Assembly (NCBI GenBank): GCA_963678705.1
Contig: OY783203.1
Coordinates: forward strand, 21,186,535-21,250,534
Length of the DNA stretch: 64,000 nucleotides
Source: Panorpa germanica
Lineage: Eukaryota; Arthropoda; Insecta; Mecoptera; Panorpidae
Direction of reading: 5' to 3'
Part shown: piece by piece, positions 11,966 to 23,454 of the stretch
Layout of the letters: each line of letters starts with the position of its first letter
How positions within the stretch are numbered: position 1 is the stretch's first letter
Translations under genes and position numbers: made by a program
The notes under the pieces: generated by a model
The model's input: the letters and a program-made list of their open reading frames with translations, nothing else
Database searches by the model: none
Told to the model about the DNA's origin: nothing

Positions 11966-13233
11966 AATCATAAATATGAAAAAGAAAACTTTATCACAAA
12001 AAGAAAAATTCGATAAAGAAAATAGACAAAAGAATAAAAAGAAAAAAAATAAGACAGCTATATAAGAAAAAATGGATTATAGTTGAAAGAATAGAAGTTG
12101 TGCACTGGAAGGATCATGACAAGGTAGACATGTGGAAAAGTAATACACAGTAATAGAGGAAAAAAATTAGGGAAGACAATGCAATGGGTGTCATCATAGT
12201 GCTGGCGATGTATCAGATCGTGATGCAGTTATAGTTAAAATAGAAACAGATGAGGATATTGAAAGATGGATAAGGAAGATATTAGAGAAGCAACGATGGA
12301 AGAATTTCAAATAGAATGGTAAAATAAGTTGAAAAATAGAAAACTATATATATAAAACTATATAAATGTAAGTGCTAATAACTATCAATAGTTGATGCAA
12401 AATAAAAAAAACTATGTATTATATTATACGTTAGACCCACCAATATTTAAAGTATTACCTATGTAATCTTTTTTCTTTAATGTTTCTTAATTTTAAAGAT
12501 AATTTTTATGAAAATTTCATAAAATATAAATATTAATATAAAATAAACAGAGCTGTTTAGCAGGTGTTTTATAAACAATTCCATTTCATAAAAAGAAAGA
12601 TTAACTTTATGTTATTGTTAGACATTGCACCAATGGGAAGCCGTGTTGTATCTAGAACAGATTAGCCACGTAATCAATAAATAGACAAATTAAAATAATA
12701 TCCCAAAGGACAAAAATCCAAAGCCATATTGTTTAGCTTTACTTTTTCCAAAGTTTAATCAAATAATGGCTTCTGGGTGATATATAGATACATTTTTATA
12801 CAGTTTTACAACCCACATTTATCTCCCGTATGAGATACGAGTACATCACACTACGGCTACACACATGTGCTATATTAAATCACAGACAATTTAAGGACAT
12901 CTCCTCCTTCCTTTTTAGGAGATGCTGCTGGTGTTGAGATAAATGTACATAGATTAACTTTATATTAAAAAGAGGTTTTGGGCTCAATTTTTGTAGTAAA
13001 TGACATGTTGGCTTAGTCAAATATAATGTTGGGTCATTTATTATGTTATGCACGAGTATGTTTAAATAAATGTTTTGATTTATCTGTTTAACAAAATTAC
13101 ACTCATTTGACTTTAGCATATATTATTTAAATACCATGTTGTCTGAATAACCTGTGCCCTTTGTCCGAGTACTGCTATCATGTGAGTCAAATGTGTTTTA
13201 TAATTCTAAAGGATTGGTAGCTATCGAAGGGCT
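11966..13233. other. Mostly non-coding; possible decayed LINE tail near 12090-12420
   Basis: The 12090-12420 part has the look of a degraded LINE 3' end: it shares TAAGTGCTAATAACT with the tail of the LINE remnant at about 14675. No open frame is supported. The remainder holds nothing recognisable. Confidence 0.35.
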
Positions 13234-13578
13234 AGACGGTGCCGTGTACCGCGGCTTCCAAGCTCAGTGGCACTCGGACCCTGACCAGCAAACCTCCTAT
13301 CGAATTAGCTAAAAATTCTCCTACCTTTGGAATATAAATAAAATAGGTTGCAACACGACTTTAAGGTAGTACTGTCGGTCAGAGAGTTACCGTTTAAAAT
13401 GTTCTAAAATTTGGCATATTAGTAGATTATGATAAGAAAATGATCTCGTTAATTTTTTGAAAAACTACAGAGAATCAGCAAAAAGATATTGAACTTTGAA
13501 TTTCTTTGCATTTAACATTGAGGCTTATGAGAAATCACAGTTCCTATTTCATTTTATAAAAAGTACCGTTTAAATTCC
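13234..13578 (+). repeat. Dispersed repeat A, copy 2
   Basis: Second copy of the non-coding repeat seen at 9497-9830, in the same orientation, with similar ends and internal substitutions. No terminal inverted repeat or target duplication was identified. Confidence 0.65.
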
Positions 13579-14100
13579 ATACAAATTGAGAGAATCAGAG
13601 AAAATAATATATAAAACATTTTAGACACATAATTACTGCTTCAAAGCATGTGGTAGTAATAATTGATAAATAACTGTCAAAAATGAGACAAGTCCATGAG
13701 ACAAATGAGGCACATAAGAGTGAGTGAGACATACACCTTGATTACCTGATACCTGGAAAATGGCCGCCTGGTCAAGTTAGCACGTAGGCATACGGTCATT
13801 GTACATACTAACACTACTCAATCTTACACATTTTGTTCATCAGAAAATAAGTGATGTCTGCCGGTCCTGGGATCTTGGACTATTAGGAGTATGACCTATT
13901 GACCCCGGCCATATTTGCGATCGACGCATACACATGCTATAGTGGCATTTACCACAGAGTGATGAGGTTCAATTGATTTTCTTGTAATCCTTTGATGTGA
14001 GGAAGGACGTAATATAGACTCACTTCATGAACGTTTTGCATTGTATATTTGTTTGTATACAAAACGAAACTCAAAGAGCCCAATAATCTAAATAAGTTAT
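13579..14100. other. Non-coding; nothing recognised
   Basis: No gene or repeat family could be assigned to this stretch. Confidence 0.45.
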
Positions 14101-14720
14101 ATTGGACCGGTATTACAGGAAACGAACAAGTTGATAATTATGCAAAAGAAGTAGGGCGCATTCCAGAAGAAGCAACTATAACATGTTCAGACTTAAAATC
14201 AAAATTAAAAATGTAATAAATTGTTCGTGGTAGGAAGAATGGAACAAAGAAAGTGATAAAAAATTAAGGGAAGTGAAGCCATCAATTTGCAAACAAGAGT
14301 TATCGGACGGAGTAAATAGAATGCTGGAATTAGTAATATGTATATGAAAAATATGACTAGTTAGTTTGGTTAGACTAATGATAGGTCATACAAATCTTAC
14401 TTATACCTACTTATTCAAAAGAGAACCACAACCGATATGTAAACAATGTAACAGCCCACTAACGGTAAAGCATTTACCGTAGTAGTACTATTCTACGATG
14501 CTTAAGGTATTCGTCGCACAGACATGGCAGTAATATGCCTTGAGGAATATAGGCAGATAATTGAAAGCAGGGAAAATCTGAAAAATATAACTGAGTTTAT
14601 CTTTATTTTAAGTACCCATACTCGTATTTATAAATTATGTATAGTAAATGTTTATAAATGTATATATTATTTTAAGTGCTAATAACTTTTGAAAATAGAT
14701 TCACTCACATAAATATTAAA
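14101..14720 (+). pseudogene. LINE ORF2 C-terminal remnant (RNase H end)
   Basis: Plus-strand reading gives TGITGNEQVDNYAKEVGR, which matches the last RNase H motif (GNExAD) of Jockey-group ORF2. Farther on come TRLMIGHTNLTYTYLFKRE and PQPICKQCNSPLTVKHL, the usual C-terminal zinc-knuckle-like segment (CxxC…LTVxH). Several stops and shifts interrupt the frame. The 3' part ends in a TAAGTGCTAATAACT region and an A-rich run near 14720. It is a 5'-truncated dead copy. Confidence 0.7.
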
Positions 14721-14747
14721 AAAAAAAGTTAAATTGGATTTAAAGTA

Positions 14748-15334
14748 CGAGGCGTGTTTTTTAAGTAAGTACCGTTTTGGAATTAAAAAAAGACGTGCAA
14801 AGATATCGCAATAATTTTATTTTTACATGAAAGCCTGTACCTTAATCTACTTTTCTACATAATTTCCGTAAATATTGAGGCACTTGTCATAACGTGGCAC
14901 CAGTTTTTGAATACCCTCCTCATAAAATTCTGCCGCCTGACTTGTTAACCACTGTATCACAACTGTTTTGACTTCGTTATCGTCTTGAAGACGCTGCGGC
15001 CATCTTTAAATGCTCTCACCCATTTCCTTACCATTCCATCACTCATAATGTTTTGTCCGTAAACTTCACAGATCTCACGATAAATATCGATCGGTTTTAC
15101 GCCTTTAGCACTAAGAAATCGTATAACAGCCCGTACTTCACAATCGGCGGGACTCACGATTGTCGGAGGCATCTTAAACACTCAGTAAACAACGTATACA
15201 ATGAAGAATCAGACTGTAATGGCGTCAGTGCGTAGACAAGAGATGTAGGTAACCAGCGCGCATGCGCGGAACGCCGGCCGTAGCGCTGCAAAGGCGGAAA
15301 CGCAAAACGGTACTTACTTAAAAAACATGCCTCG
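14748..15334 (-). mobile_element. mariner deletion derivative with intact terminal inverted repeats
   Basis: The ends are CGAGGCGTGTTTTTTAAGTA and the inverse of CGAGGCATGTTTTTTAAGTA, each flanked by TA (14746-14747 and 15335-15336). The inverted repeats run about 32 bp with few mismatches. The 587-bp interior holds the first and last parts of a mariner transposase on the minus strand joined by a deletion, so the copy could at most move with help from a complete relative. Confidence 0.85.
14957..15172 (-). pseudogene. mariner transposase N-terminus fused out of frame to its C-terminus
   Basis: The true ATG is at 15172 and gives MPPTIVSPADCEVRAVIRFL, then GVKPIDIYREICEVYG and MSDGMVRKWVRAFKDGR: the helix-turn-helix half of the mariner DNA-binding domain. 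After KDGR the frame runs into a deletion junction and stops. In another frame just downstream (about 14990-14850) one reads VVIQWLTSQAAEFYEEG and LVPRYDKCLNIYGNYVEK, the family C-terminus. The whole catalytic DDD core is missing. The product could at most be a short DNA-binding peptide. Confidence 0.8.
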
Positions 15335-15575
15335 TATATTGTTAGACGCCTTTTTCTTAGGCTAAAGCTACACTGCGAAATAATAATTACCGTGAGACTT
15401 TTAAATCAGCAGAGTGCGTGTACTGTGTACATTTATATGATTCAATGTATTACAGAATTACGGTATTATTTTCGTGCTATTTTTTCGTAGTGCAGCTTTA
15501 GACTAAAAAAAAGGCGTCTAACAATATACGAGGCATATTTTTTAAGTAAGTACCGTTTTGCGTTTCCGCCTTTGC
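15288..15575. repeat. Palindrome: MITE flanked by inverted mariner ends
   Basis: The central unit, about 15337-15526, has inverted ends (TATTGTTAGACGCC against GGCGTCTAACAATA) and long inner arms (GGCTAAAGCTACACTGCGAA against its inverse, with an indel). Outside it, the last 47 bases of the mariner (15288-15334) recur inverted at 15529-15575. The whole 288 bp is therefore one large inverted repeat with a spacer of roughly 80 bp. Confidence 0.75.
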
Positions 15576-15660
15576 GGGCGTCTAAAGCAATTTTTCGACA
15601 AAGTTATAGGATATAATTATAGTCATAGGATATAATTACCAAGCCAACATTTTTATCACA

Positions 15661-16082
15661 GGCGCACACGGGTCGACTGATTGCAAACGCGAGCCCCGAA
15701 TCTGCCCGAACCGAATGAGAATACAACTGTGTTGTTAGTGAGAGAACGCACGTGCATACGAGTGAAAGAACACACAAGCTCGAATGAAAAAAACTGATTT
15801 GAAATTGGTTTTGAGCGACTGTGTTTATGGGTTGTAGGGCAATTACGTTGCATGTTTTTGATGGGAACATCATGAGCAGAGATGTGCACAAATACTTTTC
15901 AAAAGTATTTCAATACATACATACATACAAATATCTCACAATACGACACAATAAAATCCCCTATTATGCTATTGTTAAAAATTGTCACGAAACACGGCTC
16001 GACATGGCTTGTTTTTCGTTTTCGATGGAAACTTCGTTGCGCGGCTAGTTTACAATCAGTCGTGTGATTCGTGTGATGACGG
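15661..16082. mobile_element. Harbinger-type MITE, copy 2
   Basis: Same family as 2229-2602 and 54428-54864. It begins GGCGCACACGGGTCGACTGA, contains the shared GTTTTGAGCGACTGTGTTT and CACGAAACACGGCTCGACAT, and ends in a degraded GATGACGG. Unlike copy 1 it retains the interior ATACATACATACAAATATCT tract, also present in copy 3. No clean TWA duplication remains. Confidence 0.7.
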
Positions 16083-16799
16083 AATAAAGATATGACAATG
16101 ACACAAATTTCTTTCAAATTGTTCAATTTAAATTTTGTTACAACTCTTTTTTTATAGCACCACTTAGAATGGCGTGAATATGAGTGTCAGTATCTGCTGC
16201 AATAACTCTGTGGTTTCTCTGCGTTAATCGTGTACTTTGTTGTTCGAGTAAAACCAGAACAATTAACATCTAGTCAGTTAGTACTCGTATAACAAATAAA
16301 AACACACAACAACAGTATACGTCAGTTAATAGTTTAAATATTACGGTCACAGTACAGGTACAGGAACAGGAACAGGTACTTTCCGAAAATATATTTCGAG
16401 GTCGAAAAAACAACATTCATATTTCAATTAGTTTAAAAATTATCACATTGTGTTTAGCTTGAAATAACTTTAATTTGTTTTTAATTACCAAAGTATTGTT
16501 AAATGTCTGTAAATTTCTTTTTCTTTTGTTTATGTACTGAATTTATTCTGTTTGACATCAGTCTTTGAACATCATTAGCCATGGTTATAAAAGCCCAATG
16601 AATTGTACCAAAATAGATATTTAGCTCTTAAGTTCGATAGTTTTGCTAGTCTGACGTTATGGCTATTCATATAAAATTAAAACAATCTGACGAAACTTTT
16701 AATGCGATCCCTTGTAAATCAGATTTTTTTTTTCTAAACATACAAAACTGGTTGATTGAATTCGTACGAGATATAAAAGATGTCAATGTATTAAATTAT
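16083..16799. other. Non-coding; nothing recognised
   Basis: AT-rich DNA with a short GGTACAGGAACAGGAACAGG micro-repeat near 16357-16375. The small frames reading into the downstream MITE are not convincing genes. Confidence 0.45.
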
Positions 16800-17117
16800 G
16801 CCGGTACCAAACGATGCTACGAACACCTTACAACGTTGAACGCAGTGGTCGATGCTAGAACTAAGTGTGTCCAACGTTCACGTAGGAAGAAGTTCGGGCT
16901 GTTGTCGGTCTTTTGACCACTTGACTTGATCCACATGTCATGCAATGCATGAAGGTTTCTTTATTTACTTAAAAGTTTTTGTTAAACAGTGTCAGTCTGA
17001 TCAAACATTCGTTCCCCCGTGTAGTAAGAAACTTGTAATGTCAATCTTCTAATATTTGACTCACACGTTGGAGGTAAGCATTTCAATCAAACGTTTATCG
17101 CATCGTTTGGTGCGGGT
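16800..17117. mobile_element. Short inverted-repeat element, family F, copy 2
   Basis: It begins GCCGGTACCAAACGATGC and ends with the degenerate inverse GCATCGTTTGGTGCGGG. The interior matches, in reverse orientation, the outer parts of 51087-52339, including CCAACGTTCAC and GGTCTTTTGAC. At about 320 bp it represents the family without the insertion found in the other copy. Confidence 0.65.
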
Positions 17118-17322
17118 TTTACGAATATCGTCTGGTTCTACATTGGATAAGATGCAAAAGATTACGCACGAGTTAGATTGCATCACTCTCTTCGAGTAGT
17201 TTCCAATGCAGAGCTCCATACGAATTTCAGAAATGTTTATGTTAAGATAAGACTGAAGCAAAAGTGCAATATCGATAACAGCTGCTTGTCAAATGTTGTC
17301 GCCCCTCAAATTGTGGCGTACT

Positions 17323-18075
17323 TAGGGCTCCACACGAGCACGAGACGTTTCTCGTATCGTCTCGCTTTACGAGACATTTCTGAAAACCATTGAGATGGTA
17401 CCGAGACCATATACGGGAAACCCCGAGAGTCTTGTTGCCGTTATTTTAAAAAAAAATCCGAGAAAAATAAACTAGCAAGCAACATAAACGTTCAACCTTT
17501 TTTTATTACAAAAATCGTACATTTACGAAATAAAAAATCTGGTAAACAAACATCTGTTAAATATTTTTAATATATTAAATTTTGTCCTTTACAACATTTT
17601 GTAGCTGAACGAAAACGAATGTTTTAAGGGATAATAAATGTGAATATAAATGATTTACAATGCGATTGTTTGAAGACATTTTAGCCTTTAGTTGCCGCAA
17701 AAATGTTGTTGAATGTAGGTGTTAGTAGTGTCAACCTGAGAAAAAGGCCGAGATTAGATGAAAGTGATGATGCATTAAGTGAAATTGAACCAGTTGGTCA
17801 GTGAGTAAAAAAAATTCTTCAAAATTTAAATTTTCTTTTAAATTTGATACAATTAATTGTGAGAAAAAATCGATATGCTTAGTGTGTAGAATATGTGTAA
17901 AAATTTAGAATAAAAAAAATAATTAGCCATAATAATATAATGAATTACTTTATTTAGGACTATCTTATTTAGTAGACGAGACGAGACTAAAACGATACCC
18001 ATTCTTTTCTAAACTAACGAGAACGAGGCGAGGTTTTTGAAACTCTCGCCTCTTCTCGTCTCGTGTGAAGCTCTA
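17323..18075 (+). mobile_element. hAT-type element, family H, copy 1
   Basis: The ends are TAGGGCTCCACACGAGCACG and the inverse of TAGAGCTTCACACGAGACG, with flanks GGCGTACT and GGCGTACA: an 8-bp target duplication with one change, as hAT elements make. The interior, from about 17703, keeps a decayed copy of the reading frame seen intact in copy 2 (SVNLRKRPRLDESDDALSE). Extra GAGACGAGACG motifs lie near both ends. It is non-autonomous. Confidence 0.8.
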
Positions 18076-18558
18076 GGCGTACATCGTAAAAAAATCGATT
18101 CTTCGATTATTAGATCTCAGATCTTCTTAGTGTTTTCAGTGTTTCTTATTCGATTGGTGCGGTAATCTTTCATATACGAGTAAATTCAACATCTTCGAAC
18201 TGTGTTTGCATCTCCATTTGACCTTAAACGTAATAATTACTCAGAGTTATGTTAATTAATGAAATAATTTGGTTAATGTATAATGTATTAACACATTGAA
18301 TAATCATAGATATTTAAACAGTACGTTCATCGTCCGTCGACCGTCGTTATTGTTTAATCATAATAACAAATTAATCACGCTCAGACCGATTTATTCATTT
18401 ACAAACAGTTACCTTCATGGTGGGCTAAACAAAGTCTATTTCCATTGGACAATGATGCACAGAGGAAGGTCCGCGATCAATAAAGCTTATTAAACTGGAA
18501 TAGCGAGATCATTCGAACAACGAAGTAAAACTAATGGTATTTAAAGCTAAGTAAATAG

Positions 18559-19297
18559 TAGGACTTCACACGAGCACGAGACTTTTTTCGTCTCGTAAAA
18601 GCCAGACGATACGAGACACGACATTTCTGAAAACTTTTGAGACGGTACCGAGGCTATATACGGCGAGACCCGAGAGTCTTGTTGACGTTAATTAAAAAAA
18701 AAAAATTGATAGAAAAATAAACTAACAGCAACATAAAGGTTCAATCTTATTTTATTACAAAAAAGGTAAGGTCGTAAATTTACGAAATATAAAATCTGGT
18801 AAACAAACATCTGTTAAATATTTTATTTTATAGTTTTGTCTTTTACAACATTTTGTAGCCGAACGGAAACGAATGTTTTAAGGGAAAATAAATGTGAATA
18901 TTTACAAGTCGATTGTTTGAAGACATTTTGCCGCAAAAATGTCGTTGAGTGTAGGTGTTAGTAGTGTCAATCTGACAAAAAGGCCGAGGTTAGATGAAAG
19001 TGATGATGCATTAAGTGAAATTGAACCAGTTTATCAACTGTGTATAAAGAAAAATTCTTCAAAGTTTAAATTTTCTTTTAAATTTGATACAATTAATAGC
19101 GAGAAAAAAGAGATATGCTTAGTGTGTCAAGAATTTAGAAGAAAAATAGTAATTAGCCTAAATAATATAAAGTTCTGTAGTAAGTTCTCATAATAACGAG
19201 ACGTGGCGAGACAAACGATTACGAGACGGGAACGAGACTAAAACGATATCTTTTTTTTCTAAACTAACGAGAACGAGGCGAGATTTTTGAAACTCTA
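18559..19297 (+). mobile_element. hAT-type element, family H, copy 2
   Basis: It starts TAGGACTTCACACGAGCACG and ends AACTCTA, flanked on both sides by a perfect 8-bp duplication, GTAAATAG (18551-18558 and 19298-19305). The right end has lost most of its inverted repeat but the duplication fixes the boundary. Most of the interior matches copy 1 at 17323-18075. A short frame at 18939-19193 remains open. Confidence 0.85.
18939..19193 (+). CDS. Short conserved frame inside hAT family H (possible transposase N-terminus)
   Basis: The 84-residue frame begins MSLSVGVSSVNLTKRPRLDE, continues with an acidic SDDALSEIEP and ends in a KKEICLVCQEFRRK segment. The CxxC could be the first half of a zinc finger, as in the BED-type N-terminus of hAT transposases, but the second half is not seen. 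Most residues are shared with the broken frame in copy 1 at 17703-17930. The basic KRPRLDE could be a nuclear localisation signal. It is probably the remaining start of an otherwise deleted transposase gene and not a host gene. Confidence 0.4.
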   Translation: MSLSVGVSSVNLTKRPRLDESDDALSEIEPVYQLCIKKNSSKFKFSFKFDTINSEKKEICLVCQEFRRKIVISLNNIKFCSKFS

Positions 19298-19305
19298 GTA
19301 AATAG

Positions 19306-19660
19306 AGAAATTGTACAAAAATACTAAATTTGATAATTATCTAGTTTAGGGACAACTTTTGTTTTGAATGTTATAAAGAAACTACTGCACTTTTGTATGT
19401 GTTATGGCGATTGTTGTATACTCAAAACATGTACAAATTTCTATGTACTGTACATTACACCACTTCTTATTTAAAAATAAACTATATCAACGGTTAAACT
19501 TAAAATATAAAATTTGAGGTTAGAAATAATATGACATTGTTCCATATATTAATGACGTCATATTTCACATTTATTAGTCAAATAACCACGAATATTGCCT
19601 ATTTTTTTAATAAAAAGATATAATATTTATTACGCAGTGATTTGTACTTATTTTGAGTAT
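19306..19660. other. Non-coding; nothing recognised
   Basis: AT-rich stretch with no supported gene; part of it may be the 3' untranslated end of the LINE fragment that follows on the minus strand. Confidence 0.4.
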
Positions 19661-19990
19661 ATTAAAAGCGCCATTTGTAATAATATGCCACGTTACAATC
19701 TGTTACAATAAGTATTTAACAATAGGTACCTACGCTAAAAATGAAAATTAACCTATTTAAGAAATAGTCGTCCAGTGACAGCTATATCTATGTATGACAA
19801 TTAAAAACGTTGTGGTAGCTTTAACACACTGTCTTTTTAGTCTTTTAAAGTCAGACGTATGTTTATCTAGTAAAATCACAGCTAGATAGTTTGGATGCTT
19901 GTTTAGTCGCTGCTGGTACCTTTGGCTGATTTTCTTAATTTCTTCTTTAACAGTTTTAATGGCGAAGTCATGGTTTATATAACATACAGA
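19661..19990 (-). pseudogene. Jockey-type LINE 3' end fragment
   Basis: The segment matches, in the same orientation, the far 3' part of the LINE at 57226-58337. Shared landmarks include TATGCCACGTTACAATCTGT, GTCGTCCAGTGAC and GTCTTTTAAAGTCAGACGTA. In the longer copy this part translates on the minus strand to residues such as HPNYLAVNLLDKHTSDFKRL, near the C-terminus of the RT protein. It is a 5'-truncated remnant. Confidence 0.65.
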
Positions 19991-21199
19991 AGTGCAGTAC
20001 TTTTCTTATAAGAACCAAAACAAAATGTACCCCTTAACTAAATATTTACCTCAAATTTCTATACAAAATAACACGGCTTTACTAATGACAGCGTTCTCTT
20101 CAAAGTGCGCCCAATCCATTCTATAAGCAGCTTACATTGCACATGTACTGCCTAATATGTGTGTACAATCATCACCACATAGTAATCAACCTGCCCTAGT
20201 TAAAACACTTTAGTTTGCTGCTTGATGGTGCATTTTGTTTGTTTGTGTGTGTTGTTCTTAAAATTATTTCCCGCCCAGCATATTTCCTAGTAGTTCGGAA
20301 CTAAAAATCAATTTGACTTCCCCGGAAATCTCTGTTTACGGCAATAAGTTAAAGTGTCACTTGAAAAGCCCGGCAGGCGTACCGTTACCGACGATTTCTT
20401 CTTGAATTAATCATATTCGTAGTACGAGCATTTGCAATAGGACCTATTATCCGAAAACTTTGTGCATTGTTGTAAAGTTCCACTGTCCATTTGAACATAT
20501 TCCATGTGTCCATATGGCCATGTGCTGTGTGGCCGTGCCTCTAAAAGCCTCCAAAAACCCCACCCCAGCACTGAAGTACACTAATTGTGGACTTCTGCAT
20601 ACTCGTAACACAGTATGGACTATGGACTATGGATCATGTATGACGTGTACTTTTCCGGTGTCCGGTGGATGGTGAATGGTGCCAGTGTGACATATTGCGT
20701 GACATGGTATGATTCTTCCGTTATCTATATTCTCTGAATATGACGTCATATTGCCAGATAATGGAAACTGCTAGCTCGTACCCGCTGTACATTGGACACT
20801 GGACGGTGAGCACAACTTATAATTCGCACGTATTCACTCATACTCTATTTACAATGTTTATACAATTCATATGCCAAAATTATTGATTAAGCACGAATCA
20901 TGCGGACAAAATAAACGTTAATTGTAATTTATTACAGGGGAGTGAGGAAAGGAGAAGGCATACAGTTGATGAATCTAGGTGCTAGTTTCAACCCCGTTGT
21001 AAATCGTGAACAGGTCTTTTCTTAGGCAGGCAGTTTTTATAAATGGCACCACAGTGCCAAATTAGCCATATAGCAGAAATAGCAAATGCTACGGTCTTTC
21101 TGGAGCCCCGCACTTTGATTAGAAATTGTTCAATTTGTAATATTTTGGTTCAATTATGTTTTTTAGATGTTCGGGATTACAATAATATTTTTAAAAGTG
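19991..21199. other. Non-coding; nothing recognised
   Basis: The stretch around 20460-20700 is less AT-rich and has an open frame, but it is composed of short repeats (GGACTATGGACTATGGA, GGTGTCCGGTGGATGG) and resembles no protein family. Confidence 0.45.
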
Positions 21200-21930
21200 T
21201 TCACATATATTGTTGAAAGCAGTAGACAAGGTCAGCTCCAGGACAAAAGTGTGGCAAATTAAACTCAATGAGTCTAAATCAACACACTTAAATTTCACAT
21301 ACTCAAAGAATACTAAAAAACCTGCCCATAATACTCTCAAACGCAAACACAATCTCTCATGTGAATGAAGCAAAATATCTAGGAATGACACTAGATGCTA
21401 AGTTAAGGTGGAAAACGCATGTCAAACGCAGGAATATGTGTTGGCTAATTGGGCGACGCTCTGAAATAAACATTGAAAACAAGCTGCTCATATAATAACA
21501 AGTGCTAAAGCCAGTGTGGAAGCCATATAGAGGGCAACTCTGGGGTTGCACCAAGAAATCTTAACGTTCGATTTCCAAACGTTCCAAAATAAAGTTTTGC
21601 GAGGAATAGTTAATGCACTGTGGTATATCCACAATGATGGCATACATAGAGACCTGAAGTCGGAAAAGAAATCAAATCTATGGCAGCAAAGTACGACTTG
21701 AGACTTCGTAACCACGAAAACATCGCCGTGACGCAAATGTTGCTTGATAGTAATGATGTTCGAAGACTTCGCTGGACTAAACCCTTGGACATAGTAATCT
21801 AATCATGTAGAATTGTTCATTGGAGCAATATCTACCATACCGTGTAATTATTGAAATGTAAGCTACTAGATATGTATATCCATACTTAGTTGTAGTATTA
21901 TAGAAAATTAAAAAATAAATAAAAAATAAC
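21200..21930 (+). pseudogene. Jockey-type LINE fragment, second copy
   Basis: The plus strand reads WQIKLNESKSTHLNFTYSKN, VNEAKYLGMTLDAKLRWKTH and MCWLIGRRSEINIENKLL, followed by a disrupted LKPVWKPYRGQLWG. This is the thumb and C-terminal region of a Jockey-group reverse transcriptase and parallels 10275-10595. Stops and shifts interrupt it. The 3' end is an A-rich AAAATTAAAAAATAAATAAA near 21900-21927, consistent with target-primed insertion. Confidence 0.75.
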
Positions 21931-22231
21931 TCTAAACGCGACTCCGCTAGAGGAGGGAGGAGAAAATACCTAAGGGATTGATAATAGTTTGTTTTATTTG
22001 ATTATCATACAAAACCTAGGACCCCGAGTCGAAATTTTGGCCCTATTGTCAACCTAGAAGAACTCGTTTCTGGGTTCATGCAGGTCGAAAGAGGTACTAT
22101 TACATAGGATTTTTGCTCCTTCTTTGGCGCTACATGTGGCAGTTATTGGACAAATTATGACGTTTAGGCTTAAATGAAGATGTTATTCAAAACCTTAAAT
22201 AAACCTATTTAGCCCTACTCTCTCTCTCTCC

Positions 22232-22324
<93 letters not shown>

Positions 22325-23454
22325 CCAACCCAGTAAACAATTTGGTGAAGTGTCCCTATTTAGTGACGTTTCTATCACTATTTCACTTCAATTATAGTTC
22401 GCATCAACTTTATCTTCATTTGTATTGCGACAGGTGGAGTAATTTCGCCATCTGTAGCCGTTAAAGTAGAGTAATTTTATATGAAAAAATGTGAGAAACT
22501 GAACTATAAATGAACTCTTTTATGACAAAAAAATCATGACGCATCTTCAATATGATGTCAAAGTGACTCCAAAATGTTTACTGTGAAGTGAAGTGAAATA
22601 TTATTACCGACAAATAAGAGACGTACATCTATCTATCTCTCTCTAACTCATTATTTCATATTCATCAATTAAGAATAAAATCCATGTCGTACACCCATAA
22701 ACAGGTATAAATACTTTTCACAACATTTTTTTTGATCATCTGTGATCTGTGGTTTAAATCAGGTTCACATCTTAGGTTAGGTTTGCGTTAAAATAAGACA
22801 GAGATCATGGAGTTCATTTAGGATGAGGAGAGGGTTATAAACTCTGGTACTGATTAAATTTAAAGTAAGTTCAGGAGAAATTTTGACAGTGTACAATAAC
22901 ATAAATGTATCAGCACTCGAATTATCATTTTTAAATGGTTCTATAAAATACATGTTTATTTTCAAAACTGGAAACAATTTTTAAAACACCTAAAAACCTT
23001 ATAATGAATAACCTAATTAGGAGACATGACACTTGCCTCAGACATCAGAACAATAAATATCCTAAGCGCTCTAACAATGAGTAATTGTCTGATTTTTTAA
23101 TTCCGCGGAATTAACTACCAAATTAAATTTTATTATTTAATGCTTTTATAAGGCTAGCGTACTTTATTTGAATTTGTTACGCTTGGACCTTATTTAACAT
23201 TCTATTTAGCAGTCAAAGTTCGCAAAGTTGTCTGGAATTATTTTAAATGCCAACTGACTTAACGACTGCTACTATATAATGACGTGGCAATTAGTTTATT
23301 AATCTTGTAGTATTACATAGCATTAAGCATTAATTTGTAGGTTGTCAGTTATTAAAGTAGGCTTGGAAGTAGGCCCTCTTTTGGAGAAATACTGCTTACG
23401 AAAATAGTTACTATACATCCTATTAACTCTAGAAGAACGATTTTAACGCTATAA
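21931..23454. other. Non-coding with a large microsatellite
   Basis: Apart from the CT/TA tract at 22219-22321 nothing could be identified. A motif of alternating AGTGAAGTGAA type is present near 22585-22600. Confidence 0.45.
22219..22321. repeat. Compound (CT)n(TA)n microsatellite
   Basis: About 25 bases of CT-rich repeat pass directly into about 78 bases of TA dinucleotides. Confidence 0.95.

Noticed and set aside
20460-20675. Frame with many cysteines and histidines on the plus strand
   Set aside because: Composed of short repeated words such as CCATATGGCCATGTG, with no domain match and no splice context.
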